A stretch of DNA of 24,655 nt from Candidatus Woesearchaeota archaeon (GCA_019322535.1 JAHWIM010000022.1:1-24655); one strand, 5' to 3'. Shown: positions 1-7,609, numbered from the stretch's first letter. A program made the numbers and translations. Notes: a model not told the origin generated them from the letters alone.

Positions 1-636
1 CTTAAGAATATCTTTATCTGTAGATAATTTGTTAAGCATCATCTGTGTTGTTTGTCCTCCTGATAGTTTAAATTTAGAAATCCATGACTGTCTTCGTAGA
101 ATATCAATCTTATATTCTTTGCAAGAGCTTAATTCAGACAAAGCAGAGCTATTTGGAGCTTCAATGTTAATGCTCATTCTTGTACTTAATCTAGAAGCTT
201 CTTTAATTAGATGATATGAGACACCTGGCAAAGCTTTGAAATGTATATAACCTCTGAATTTATATCTAAATCTTAAAATCTTTACAGCATCTAGCATTTT
301 TTCTGTTGTTTTATCTGGATCAGCACCAATTGCTGATGTTAAGAATAAACCGTGAACGTCTAATGTCTTTTGCAAATGCATAAAAATCTTAGGCAGTTCC
401 TCTGTTGTGTAAGATACTTTTTTCTTATTACAGCCTCTTGCATTTGAGCAGTATTTGCAGTCAAATGAACAAGAATTATCCATTAATGTCTTGAATAACC
501 TACAGGTTTTGTGCTCTGCTTTTGCATGATAGATTCCGCCTAATCCTTCTTTAACTTTAACTTCGCATGCTTTAGGTCCGCAGCTGTCATATTCACCAGA
601 ATTAGTTAGGATTTTGGCTTTTTCTAAAATGTTCAT
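1..636 (-). CDS. Radical SAM protein, putative DNA modification/repair family (partial, 5' part)
   Basis: The frame is open from the ATG at 636 to the left edge (212 codons, no stop), so the C-terminal part is missing. Residues 56-63 read CSFDCKYC, the CX3CX2C motif that binds the radical-SAM 4Fe-4S cluster. Extra cysteines lie upstream (C19, C24, C45). The order of blocks (YDSCG, CRLFK, CSFDCKYC, GLFLTSAIGADPDKT, FRGYIHFKALPG, RMSINIEAP) matches, from memory, the family catalogued as a radical SAM protein linked to uracil-DNA glycosylase. Its reaction is not established; a nucleic-acid role is inferred from bacterial gene neighbourhoods. A TATA box centred 26 nt upstream of the ATG suggests a leaderless mRNA. 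Confidence 0.85.
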   Translation of the reverse strand, partial: MNILEKAKILTNSGEYDSCGPKACEVKVKEGLGGIYHAKAEHKTCRLFKTLMDNSCSFDCKYCSNARGCNKKKVSYTTEELPKIFMHLQKTLDVHGLFLTSAIGADPDKTTEKMLDAVKILRFRYKFRGYIHFKALPGVSYHLIKEASRLSTRMSINIEAPNSSALSELSSCKEYKIDILRRQSWISKFKLSGGQTTQMMLNKLSTDKDILK

Positions 637-657
637 GAATAATTATTAGGATTAGAA

Positions 658-666
658 CTTTATAAG
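658..666 (-). promoter_or_regulatory. TATA box for the radical SAM gene
   Basis: CTTATAAAG on the minus strand, centred about 26 nt upstream of the ATG at 636. This is the spacing expected if transcription starts at or beside the start codon. Confidence 0.6.
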
Positions 667-691
667 CGCTACGGCAGAATGTCCAGTGGTC

Positions 692-982
692 TTATTTTTT
701 CATGATTGTTTCATGAAATTCTTTTGCTTTTTTTCTAGCTTTTTCTGGATTTATCAAGAATGTAATGAGTGCATAAATACCTAATAAAACAGATAAAATT
801 CCAATTATATGCAAAAATGGATGTATTAATCTAAATATTCCTCTTGCTAACCTATAATACCAAAAAAGAATTAATACAATACCTCCTATAATCAAATATA
901 TACCTGGAAGCCATGGATGCTTCATTCCAAATTCAGCATACTTTGGATGCTTTTTCAAAAAATCTTTTTGTTGTTTTAACAT
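692..982 (-). CDS. Small two-TM membrane protein, unknown function
   Basis: The 96-residue product has a basic, soluble N-terminus (about residues 1-24). Two hydrophobic segments follow, at about residues 26-44 and 56-76, joined by a short loop containing RLARG. The C-terminal tail is Lys-rich (NPEKARKKAKEF) and probably cytoplasmic by the positive-inside rule. No motif for an enzyme or transporter is visible. A TATA box 27 nt upstream of the ATG supports this start and an independent leaderless transcript. The family is not recognised. Confidence 0.7.
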   Translation of the reverse strand: MLKQQKDFLKKHPKYAEFGMKHPWLPGIYLIIGGIVLILFWYYRLARGIFRLIHPFLHIIGILSVLLGIYALITFLINPEKARKKAKEFHETIMKK

Positions 983-1004
983 AATAAAAATAATATATTA
1001 AGAA

Positions 1005-1013
1005 ATATATAAA
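1005..1013 (-). promoter_or_regulatory. TATA box for the 96-aa membrane protein
   Basis: TTTATATAT on the minus strand, centred 27 nt upstream of the ATG at 982. Confidence 0.55.
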
Positions 1014-1025
1014 GCTTCTTTAATT

Positions 1026-3731
1026 TTAACTTAACCAGCCTTTATCTTTTAACTGCTGGATTAATGGCTTGTATAATTCTAATTCAGCTCTCAACTGCCT
1101 TATTTCAGCAGCTTCTTGTGCAGATCTTTCTCCTTCTCCGCCTTCTAATTTAGCTATTACATATTTTGCAATATTATTTTCAAAAAAATTTCTAAATCTA
1201 TCACTAGCATCAGGAGCTCCTCCTGTCTGCTCATGTCCTTTTTCATGAATATATGTCAATGCAAAACTCAAAATACTTCCTAACTGGCTTCTCTTAAGGT
1301 TTATTCCTTGCTCATTATTATAAAACCCAGGATAACCTAATTCTTCTCCATTCTTTGCCCTTAATGTTGTGTAAACTGAAGGTACATCAGCAGATTCTAC
1401 ATCTAAGATTGCATCAATTTCTCTGTGTTTCATCAGCGTCTTTTTTTCTGGTTCAGTTAAGTCATTAAAATCAACATATTCTGGGATTAAATCTTTGCTG
1501 ACTACTTCTTCGTCTGTTAATACTCCTGCGTTCATTAGTGTTTGTCTTATGCCTCTGTTAACTTTTATTGGTGTATATCCTCTGTGCACTGCTTCTACAG
1601 ACAAAAATATACTATCAGTGTATAAAACAGCTTTTTCACCAAACATACTGTGAAAAGTATCTCTATATAATCTTGCTATTTTACTTTCTTTATCAAAATT
1701 AATAGTTTGGAACTCATACATGTCCCTTTCATTGTCTACTGAATTTCTTATGATTGTTGTAATGACTTCTGGATTTACGCATGAAGAGATTATACTATGA
1801 ACAGCAGACTTTACATAAGCATGATTGATTTCATCTCTGTCAGGATTGATTTGCTGCGCTGTAAAATTATAACTAAATAAAAGATAGTTTTTGAACGAAT
1901 CTGTTATATAAAAACCTCTTACAAAACAAGTACCTTTATTTATTTGATTTGCTGCAGAGTGCATTACTCCATCAAAAACAGCTCCTTCTTTTGATTTTGA
2001 CAAAGGAGTATAGTCAGTATTGAAATCTAAAACTAGTCTTTCAATTGAATTTATATGGTCAATAATCATTTCAGAAGGGCTGTAGAAGGTTGTTACAGAA
2101 CCAGTTCTTGCTTCAAGGCCTTGGGCAAGCCTAAAATTAAGCTGATGTGTCTTTGTTGAATCTAAACTTAGATCAGACTGAAAAGGCATTGCAGCCCAGT
2201 CTCTGCTTCTAAGCCTGATAGCCATTTCAGACTTATGACTTTTTTCTTTTAGACGTAGAAAAGCATTGCACACCATCTTTATTCCTTCTCCCCATACACC
2301 CACAGACTGTTCATTTCCTTCTTTAGAAGTTGCAAGGACTTGTAAAAATCCAGAATCATATCCCCTTCCATCATCCGCAAACCTCAATGCTTGGACTTTA
2401 TGAGTAGATATATCACCTGATCTAGGGACCCATTTCCCGTTTACAAGGTATTCTATATCAACTTTTGTTCCTTTTGAATCGCTTGGCATATGGTTCGCAA
2501 GAGAGTCTAAAACAATTCTTCTTTCATTCCATTTTTCAGCTCTGTATTTTGCTGTCAAAGAAGTAGGAAGTACAGTTATTTCTAAAGTGTTAGGGTCATA
2601 GTTTTCTCCTTGAAGAAGTTTAGCATCATCATCAGCTCCAATATCCTTTGATGTTTTAACTCCACAACGTTTCAAAACTTTTGTCATATCAGAACTAGTT
2701 ATTTTGACAACATCATATCCATATAGTTTAGCTAGTCTGTCAAAAGATTCTCCTTTTTCATCATGAGAACAAGATAATACTGCTTTTTCTCCATATAATT
2801 CTTGGAATATTTCAACCCACATTTTCCCATGATTAATACTATAAGGACCCATTGCACTAAATTCCATGTAATCTTTCTTTTTAGTAGCTGCTTGTAGAAT
2901 TTTTTTAATAAGCCCTTTGTCATTCAATCTTTCAAGAATATCTCCTATTTTGCTTTTCAAATCATGGCTGCTTATCACATTCCTATCTCTATTAGTGCTG
3001 TCAATTATATTATATCCAAAAAGAATGTCGTCCTTATAATCATCAGTTATATGCATGCCTTTAATAAATAATTGTCCTCTATCTTCATCTCCTAATATAT
3101 CACCTTCTGCTGCTTTGAAAACTCTTGGATCTTTATCTCTTAAAGCAAGAACCTTTTTGTCAAGACTTAAAATATAATTTACTAAATCAGAAGGAGGATC
3201 AATAAAAGTAGTAACTGACCCTTGAATTCTTGGCTGACCTGGGTGGACTCTGTAATGTAGTTGTTGAATTTTAAGGCCGCTTGTATTAAGTTCTTCAAAA
3301 AAAGGCTCTGCACACCAGTCTTTTGATCTGAGCTGGACATCAATTGATCTGTTTAAGCAGGCTGCAGAAACCATTTTTATGCCTTCTCCGTGCTCTCCAA
3401 CAGATTTTTTATCTCCTTTTTTAGTGCTGAAAAAAACCCTTAACAGATCATAATCAAACCCTGTTCCATCATCTGTAAACCTTATGGCTTCTACTGGTTT
3501 AGTCATCTCATTTTTTCCAGAATAAGGAAACCATTCTCCTCCAGATCTGAACTCAACACCTACTTTTGATCCATGGCTGTCAGCTGGAAGGTGATTTTGT
3601 ATGCCATCTTCTGCTATTCTTTTAATTCCCCATTCTTTAACATAATCAGAAGTTACACTACTTTCAACTACTTTTTCAAGGCCTTTTTTAGGCTTAAATT
3701 CGTCCTTCCTAAATCTATCCCAAAATGCCAT
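1026..3731 (-). CDS. Tandem GHKL-type ATPase with C-terminal HExxH motif
   Basis: The 901-residue product contains a duplicated module with a period of about 366 residues. Each copy has a degenerate N-box of the form DxxxNHxPxDSxGxKV (D42/N46 and D409/N413), a DDGxG(F/Y)D Mg/ATP motif (87-93 and 453-459) and a GxxGEGIKMV G2-type loop (112-117 and 478-483). Each is followed by a shared (I/V)(K/R)GxxITDxxKxxxLFxYN block. These are hallmarks of the GHKL (gyrase/Hsp90/HK/MutL) ATPase fold, but both copies have Asp where the catalytic N-box Glu normally sits. Near the C-terminus HEKGH (829-833), then QTGG, resembles a zinc-metallopeptidase HExxH helix; a short coiled coil ends the protein. I chose the ATG at 3731 over 3758 because the latter lies inside the TATA box. 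The biological role is unknown; a remodelling, chaperone or conflict-system role is only inference. Confidence 0.8.
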   Translation of the reverse strand: MAFWDRFRKDEFKPKKGLEKVVESSVTSDYVKEWGIKRIAEDGIQNHLPADSHGSKVGVEFRSGGEWFPYSGKNEMTKPVEAIRFTDDGTGFDYDLLRVFFSTKKGDKKSVGEHGEGIKMVSAACLNRSIDVQLRSKDWCAEPFFEELNTSGLKIQQLHYRVHPGQPRIQGSVTTFIDPPSDLVNYILSLDKKVLALRDKDPRVFKAAEGDILGDEDRGQLFIKGMHITDDYKDDILFGYNIIDSTNRDRNVISSHDLKSKIGDILERLNDKGLIKKILQAATKKKDYMEFSAMGPYSINHGKMWVEIFQELYGEKAVLSCSHDEKGESFDRLAKLYGYDVVKITSSDMTKVLKRCGVKTSKDIGADDDAKLLQGENYDPNTLEITVLPTSLTAKYRAEKWNERRIVLDSLANHMPSDSKGTKVDIEYLVNGKWVPRSGDISTHKVQALRFADDGRGYDSGFLQVLATSKEGNEQSVGVWGEGIKMVCNAFLRLKEKSHKSEMAIRLRSRDWAAMPFQSDLSLDSTKTHQLNFRLAQGLEARTGSVTTFYSPSEMIIDHINSIERLVLDFNTDYTPLSKSKEGAVFDGVMHSAANQINKGTCFVRGFYITDSFKNYLLFSYNFTAQQINPDRDEINHAYVKSAVHSIISSCVNPEVITTIIRNSVDNERDMYEFQTINFDKESKIARLYRDTFHSMFGEKAVLYTDSIFLSVEAVHRGYTPIKVNRGIRQTLMNAGVLTDEEVVSKDLIPEYVDFNDLTEPEKKTLMKHREIDAILDVESADVPSVYTTLRAKNGEELGYPGFYNNEQGINLKRSQLGSILSFALTYIHEKGHEQTGGAPDASDRFRNFFENNIAKYVIAKLEGGEGERSAQEAAEIRQLRAELELYKPLIQQLKDKGWLS

Positions 3732-3756
3732 TGTTGACACTACTAAGTAGTAAGTC

Positions 3757-3765
3757 ATTTATATA
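3757..3765 (-). promoter_or_regulatory. TATA box for the tandem GHKL gene
   Basis: TATATAAAT on the minus strand, centred 30 nt upstream of the ATG at 3731. It overlaps the upstream in-frame ATG at 3758, which therefore cannot be on a transcript from this promoter. Confidence 0.65.
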
Positions 3766-3795
3766 GTTTTTGGTATATTTTCCATAAATAAAAAA

Positions 3796-3805
3796 GTATA
3801 AATAG
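3796..3805 (+). promoter_or_regulatory. TATA box for the secreted Cys-rich protein operon
   Basis: GTATAAATAG lies about 35 nt upstream of the ATG at 3836. The predicted start near 3826 leaves a short leader carrying GGTGA at 3827-3831. It is divergent from the promoter at 3757-3765, with about 30 nt between the two boxes. Confidence 0.6.
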
Positions 3806-3835
3806 TATGGTTTTATCCTGTATATTGGTGATAGT

Positions 3836-5305
3836 ATGAAATTAATTAAATGCTTTCTAGCAATAATTGTTTTAGCTATATTTTCTGCAACAGCGTTTGC
3901 AGCCTGTAATAATGGAATAATTGAAGGAAATGAAGAATGTGATGATGGTGGAGATAATAGTGATACAAGGCCAGACGCCTGCAGAACTGATTGCGTATGG
4001 TATCACTGCGGGGATGGTGTTACTGATACTGGAGAAGAATGTGATGAAGGTGAGCGTCCGCTATATTCTGCAAATGATGACAGGATTCCTAATGAATGCA
4101 GAGAAGACTGCAGGCTTCCTTGGTGCGGGGATGGTGTAGTTGATTACGCATATGGTGAAGAATGTGATGATGCACTTACTCCTGGATGCAATAATTGCCT
4201 TGAATGCTACACTCCTGAAGATAATCTACATATAAGCAATGATGTAGAGCTTTGCCCAGGAGCTTATACAATTAGAGATGAAGGAGAAGAAGGTGTAATA
4301 ATTGTTGATGGAAATGGAATTATGCTTAACTGTAATGGTGCACAATTAATAGGAACTGATGCAGAACTTCCTCAGCAGCAAACTCAAGTTGGACAACAAG
4401 TTCAACAGATAGGTCATGATGATGATGATGATGATGGAGGCCAAGGATTTGTTGCACAAGTATTTGGATTTATAGCAGGTTTATTTGGTGGCGGTGGAGC
4501 TACTGGTGATGTAACAGGCCATAATTCTTACACGCCAAAAGTAGGCACTGGAATTTATATAACAGGAGATAATGTTTTATTAATTGGATGTGATGTTACA
4601 AATTATAGGCATGGTGTAAAGCTTAGTTCTTCTGCTTCTGGAAGCGTTCTTGTTAATAATAGATTGTGTGGTAATTCAAATGATGTAAAAGATGAGAGCC
4701 AGGAGAATTTTGGTGTTGCAAATCTTTGTGATTACCCAGTAAACTGGCAAGAGAATGGTATTAATAAATGCACATATGAATGTGATGGGTCATTAAATGA
4801 AGGTGCAGAGTGTGCTACTGCTGAATGCCCAGACTGCCCTGAATGTCCTTCTTGTGAGAATGAAACTGAGGAGCAACCACCACAGCCATCTGAACCAGCT
4901 CCTGCAGAAGAACCAAAAGAAGATGAAGATTGTATAAAAAGATATGTTAATGTGGGTTATACTGAATATCAGGCAAAGATGATATGTGCTGGTGAAATGA
5001 AAATAGATGAATGTTTGAAAAAATACATAGATGAAGGTTATGATAAAGAAGAAGCAAAAAAGATGTGTGAAGAAACTACAACTGAAGAGCCTACAAAAGG
5101 TACAACAGGCGCTGCTCCTACTGAAGAAGAGGAATGTATAAAGAAATATGTAGCAGCAGGTTATAGTGAAGATGAAGCTGTTGGAATATGTTCAGGAAAA
5201 ATACAATTAGATGATTGTATCAAGAAATACATAGAATCTGGTTATAGTAAAGAAGAAGCAATAAAGAATTGTGGAGGAGCAACAAGTCCTTTTATTAGAG
5301 GGTGA
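3836..5305 (+). CDS. Secreted Cys-rich protein: DUF4215-type repeats, beta-helix-like core, four CX17C modules
   Basis: The 489-residue product begins with a clear signal peptide (about 1-22, cleavage after AFA) and should be extracellular. Residues about 24-125 hold three CGDGVxDxGEECD-type units, as in the Cys-rich DUF4215/Myxococcus repeats, probably disulfide-bonded and Ca-binding. A right-handed beta-helix-like part follows (GIMLNCNGAQLIG; GTGIYITGDNVLLIGCDVTNYRHGVKL). It is interrupted at about 174-237 by a Gln-rich, six-Asp and Gly/Phe-rich insert. A CPDCPECPSC cluster and a Pro/Glu linker lead to four copies of C-x17-C with core KKYxxxGYxxEEA (starts near 366, 393, 434 and 461). No C-terminal membrane anchor is visible. 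GGTGA precedes the ATG. It heads an operon with the two small genes downstream. A surface or adhesion role is inference. Confidence 0.8.
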   Translation: MKLIKCFLAIIVLAIFSATAFAACNNGIIEGNEECDDGGDNSDTRPDACRTDCVWYHCGDGVTDTGEECDEGERPLYSANDDRIPNECREDCRLPWCGDGVVDYAYGEECDDALTPGCNNCLECYTPEDNLHISNDVELCPGAYTIRDEGEEGVIIVDGNGIMLNCNGAQLIGTDAELPQQQTQVGQQVQQIGHDDDDDDGGQGFVAQVFGFIAGLFGGGGATGDVTGHNSYTPKVGTGIYITGDNVLLIGCDVTNYRHGVKLSSSASGSVLVNNRLCGNSNDVKDESQENFGVANLCDYPVNWQENGINKCTYECDGSLNEGAECATAECPDCPECPSCENETEEQPPQPSEPAPAEEPKEDEDCIKRYVNVGYTEYQAKMICAGEMKIDECLKKYIDEGYDKEEAKKMCEETTTEEPTKGTTGAAPTEEEECIKKYVAAGYSEDEAVGICSGKIQLDDCIKKYIESGYSKEEAIKNCGGATSPFIRG

Positions 5306-5309
5306 AAAA

Positions 5310-5462
5310 ATGGCAAAATGTCCTTTTTGTAAAGGAGAAGTAACTCTTGGAAATGTTATTCAAGAGAAAAAAGGAATTGGTTTTGTAAAACAAGAAATTA
5401 TGTATTCATGCCCTCACTGCCATAGTATTCTTGGCATAAGCAGAGGCAAATGGACAGGTTAA
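5310..5462 (+). CDS. 50-aa zinc-ribbon protein
   Basis: The product MAKCPFCKGEV... has two CxxC knuckles (CPFC near residues 4-7, CPHC near 33-36), the layout of a small treble-clef or zinc ribbon. An upstream ATG at 5271 would overlap the previous gene by 35 nt. The ATG at 5310 is preferred because the sequence just before it (GGGTGA, including the previous stop codon) is a good ribosome binding site, implying translational coupling. It is the second gene of the operon. The family is not identified; such ribbons often act as protein or nucleic-acid contact modules. Confidence 0.75.
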   Translation: MAKCPFCKGEVTLGNVIQEKKGIGFVKQEIMYSCPHCHSILGISRGKWTG

Positions 5463-5476
5463 ACTGAGGTGAAAAG

Positions 5477-5668
5477 ATGGAAAGAAGAAAAAAAGAAGCT
5501 TTAGTAAAATTGATTGGTGGTATTGGACTAATAGTCTTATTAATAGGATTATTCACACCATTGTACGAGTTTATGTATGGCTTAGTTGCAGCAATTGCTA
5601 TATGGATATTAGGTGGTGTTGTAGCTAAATACTATGGTGTAGAAAAGAAAGAAGAAAAAAAGAAATAA
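5477..5668 (+). CDS. Small two-TM membrane protein
   Basis: The 63-residue product has a basic N-terminus (MERRKKEALVK), two hydrophobic spans (about 11-29 and 33-50) and a Lys/Glu-rich tail (KKEEKKK). The strong GAGGTG Shine-Dalgarno at 5466-5471 and the 14-nt gap from the previous stop place it as the third gene of the 3836 operon. A poly-T terminator follows at once. Function is unknown. Confidence 0.7.
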   Translation: MERRKKEALVKLIGGIGLIVLLIGLFTPLYEFMYGLVAAIAIWILGGVVAKYYGVEKKEEKKK

Positions 5669-5685
5669 TTTTTTCTTTTATTCTT
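5669..5685 (+). terminator. Poly-T archaeal terminator after the three-gene operon
   Basis: A T6-C-T4 tract directly after the stop codon at 5666-5668, without a hairpin, is the usual form of archaeal intrinsic termination. Confidence 0.5.
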
Positions 5686-5703
5686 ATTTATACTACCCAA
5701 ACA

Positions 5704-5713
5704 CTTATATAAG
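5704..5713 (+). promoter_or_regulatory. TATA box upstream of the FKBP gene
   Basis: CTTATATAAG predicts a start near 5735 and a leader of about 60 nt, unusually long for this window. A second AT-rich element (TAATATAAAA, about 5725-5734) could act instead. Confidence 0.45.
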
Positions 5714-5747
5714 ACTAGAATAATTAATATAAAAAAAATCGTTGAAA

Positions 5748-5783
5748 ATGAGTTTCTTTGCTTATTTTTGCGATAAACCATAG
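5748..5783 (+). other. Possible 11-codon upstream ORF in the FKBP leader
   Basis: An ATG at 5748 opens an 11-codon frame (MSFFAYFCDKP) that ends at TAG 5781-5783. The stop overlaps the start of the TAGGAGTTGAT motif that serves the FKBP ATG at 5795. The position inside the leader suggests a leader peptide, but a chance ORF of this size is common. Confidence 0.25.
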
Positions 5784-5794
5784 GAGTTGATAAT

Positions 5795-6229
5795 ATGCCA
5801 GTCAAAGAAGGCGACAAAGTAAAAGTCGAATATGAAGGAAAATTAGATGATGGTACTGTATTTGATAGTTCTGAAAAACATGGAGGCAAACCTCTAGAGT
5901 TTCAAATAGGCTCTAAACAGGTAATACCTGGATTTGAAAAAGCACTTATTGGGATGGAAAAAGGAGAGGAAAAAGAAATAAAACTAAAGCCAGCTGAAGC
6001 TTACGGTGATCCAAATCCTGAATTGGTTAAGAAGATACCAAAAGACAAGCTTCCAACAGACAAGGAATTAAAACCAGGAATGATGCTATCAATTGGTCTG
6101 CCAACAGGACAGCAAATACCTGCAAGAATAACAGAAATAGGAGACAAAGAAGTAACTATTGACTTAAATCATCCATTAGCTGGAAAGAATTTAAACTTTA
6201 AGCTAAAAGTTGTAGATATTTCTTCTTAA
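5795..6229 (+). CDS. slyD: FKBP-type peptidyl-prolyl cis-trans isomerase (SlyD-like)
   Basis: The 144-residue product matches the short archaeal FKBP class. It has VKVEYEGKLDDGTVFDSS, then PLEFQIGSKQVIPGFEKALIGMEKGEEKEIKLKPAEAYG, which form the FKBP core and active-site region. An insert-in-flap chaperone domain (about 68-120) and a returning beta strand (LNFKLKVVDI) follow. It catalyses prolyl isomerisation and probably acts as a folding helper in the cytosol; no signal peptide or TM segment is present. The His/Cys-rich metal-binding tail of bacterial SlyD is absent. GGAGTTGAT precedes the ATG. It is convergent with the transporter gene, with 7 nt between their ends. Confidence 0.9.
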   Translation: MPVKEGDKVKVEYEGKLDDGTVFDSSEKHGGKPLEFQIGSKQVIPGFEKALIGMEKGEEKEIKLKPAEAYGDPNPELVKKIPKDKLPTDKELKPGMMLSIGLPTGQQIPARITEIGDKEVTIDLNHPLAGKNLNFKLKVVDISS

Positions 6230-6236
6230 TTTTTTA

Positions 6237-7589
6237 TTAAGGTTTTTTCATTTTTCTAAACAATGTAGATGTCTTTCCTTTAGCCATTTTATTTAATGTA
6301 GCTTCTCCTATATGTTTTTTATGCGGGGTAATCCATTTTTTACCATCAAAGACTTTTGTAGTAGGTTTTGTGAATATTTCTCTCACATGGGTAACTTTAC
6401 CCCAGCCGTAAACTTTAAAGGCAAGTTTTTTGCTTTTATCATATACTTTTACAACAGGAGATAATGGATGGTATGCTTCATCAACATATACTTTTCTAGT
6501 GAAAAGAAAAGCCAAATAAAACACTAAGCTTGTTCCAGAAAATAAATATATGTATTGCACAGGAATATCTAAGAACACTAGCAATAATATCAAAGCTACA
6601 CCTAATGCCCTTCCTGAATTAAGCATAAATTCTCTTGTTATCATGCTTATTGTTTTATCCTCTATCTTATCTAAAACAACAGCAAAAAAGAAAGGATATA
6701 CTACTGTAGAGGTCATTCCAAACAAAGCAGTCAATACAAGCCAATGAATTATTGAGTTAGCAAAAGCAAGGCTTATAGTAAAAGCTATTAAAAGCAAAAG
6801 GAACGGAAAGAAGAATCTGAGTCTTTGGTTGTTCTTATCAGACATTCTTGTTACAAATAATGTTGCTATTACTCCTGCAATGCCAATATAAGCAAGATAA
6901 GCTCCAAAATAAACTTCATCTTTAATAAAAAATAAAGTATAAAGGGGAATTAAAATAGAGCCTGTTTCCCAAAGGCCCTGAAGAAACTTCAAAGTTCTCA
7001 TACCTTTAGATCTCTTAAAAATATCTTTAAAAGAATAATTAACATCAAGCTTTGGAATCTTTGAGACTTTGCTTAATAACAGCAATAATAAGACAAATCC
7101 AATCAGAGCTACTGAAACATATCCATATCTTGTGATAAAGAATACACTCAATAAAGGCAAAAATGAATTAAGTATAGGGCCAACTATAACAACATGGCCT
7201 GCTGAAGTTGCTCTATTCATGCTATGTGAAAAAGCAAAATACCTTATATTATAAGAAGCCCAAAAAAGAAAAATAACAAGACCCCATATAATATAGAAAA
7301 GATAAAGAAAATTTTGTGAAGGCTTGATAAAATAAATAAAAAGCGAGAGATATCCTAATATAATTCCAAAAAACATGAATTTTTTTGTTAGGAGTTTTTT
7401 TGCAAATAGAATAAAAGGCAGAGGAGTTAAAAAATAAACAAGATATCCAGACGCAATTTGTGCAAAAGTTAAATATTTGGATAAATAAGGCAGAAACAAA
7501 GCAAATGAAAATATAGAGAATGTTAAAAATAATTTCTGGACTGTAAAGATTGAATGGGATTCAAGTATTAAATCTTTGATTTCTACCAT
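6237..7589 (-). CDS. MFS-like multi-pass membrane transporter
   Basis: The 450-residue product is strongly hydrophobic, with about 11-12 predicted spans in two halves separated by a basic loop (about 180-200, KVSKIPKLDVNYSFKDIFKRSKGMR). This is the Major Facilitator layout. The loop FVTRMSDKNNQRLR after the eighth or so span resembles the MFS loop motif (GxxxDrxgrr). The substrate cannot be told. Unusually, the last 75-80 residues form a basic, non-membrane tail (VYDKSKKLAFKVYGWGKV...KMAKGKTSTLFRKMKKP). The ATG at 7589 is 25 nt downstream of a TATA box. Confidence 0.75.
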   Translation of the reverse strand: MVEIKDLILESHSIFTVQKLFLTFSIFSFALFLPYLSKYLTFAQIASGYLVYFLTPLPFILFAKKLLTKKFMFFGIILGYLSLFIYFIKPSQNFLYLFYIIWGLVIFLFWASYNIRYFAFSHSMNRATSAGHVVIVGPILNSFLPLLSVFFITRYGYVSVALIGFVLLLLLLSKVSKIPKLDVNYSFKDIFKRSKGMRTLKFLQGLWETGSILIPLYTLFFIKDEVYFGAYLAYIGIAGVIATLFVTRMSDKNNQRLRFFFPFLLLLIAFTISLAFANSIIHWLVLTALFGMTSTVVYPFFFAVVLDKIEDKTISMITREFMLNSGRALGVALILLLVFLDIPVQYIYLFSGTSLVFYLAFLFTRKVYVDEAYHPLSPVVKVYDKSKKLAFKVYGWGKVTHVREIFTKPTTKVFDGKKWITPHKKHIGEATLNKMAKGKTSTLFRKMKKP

Positions 7590-7609
7590 AGAATATTTCT
7601 AATAACAGC

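Noticed and set aside
29..214. Plus-strand frame of 61 codons
   Set aside because: It is antisense to the radical SAM coding region, whose cysteine motif and family blocks are unambiguous.
3732..3758. In-frame ATG at 3758 adding nine residues to the tandem GHKL protein
   Set aside because: It lies inside the TATA box; the expected transcription start is about 25 nt further downstream, next to the ATG at 3731.
4417..4434. Six GAT codons as a possible unstable microsatellite
   Set aside because: It encodes an in-frame Asp run in a low-complexity insert; nothing else suggests phase variation.
5632..5889. Minus-strand frame of 85 codons
   Set aside because: It runs antisense through a poly-T terminator, a promoter and the FKBP start, and has biased Ser/Phe/Lys composition typical of a shadow frame.
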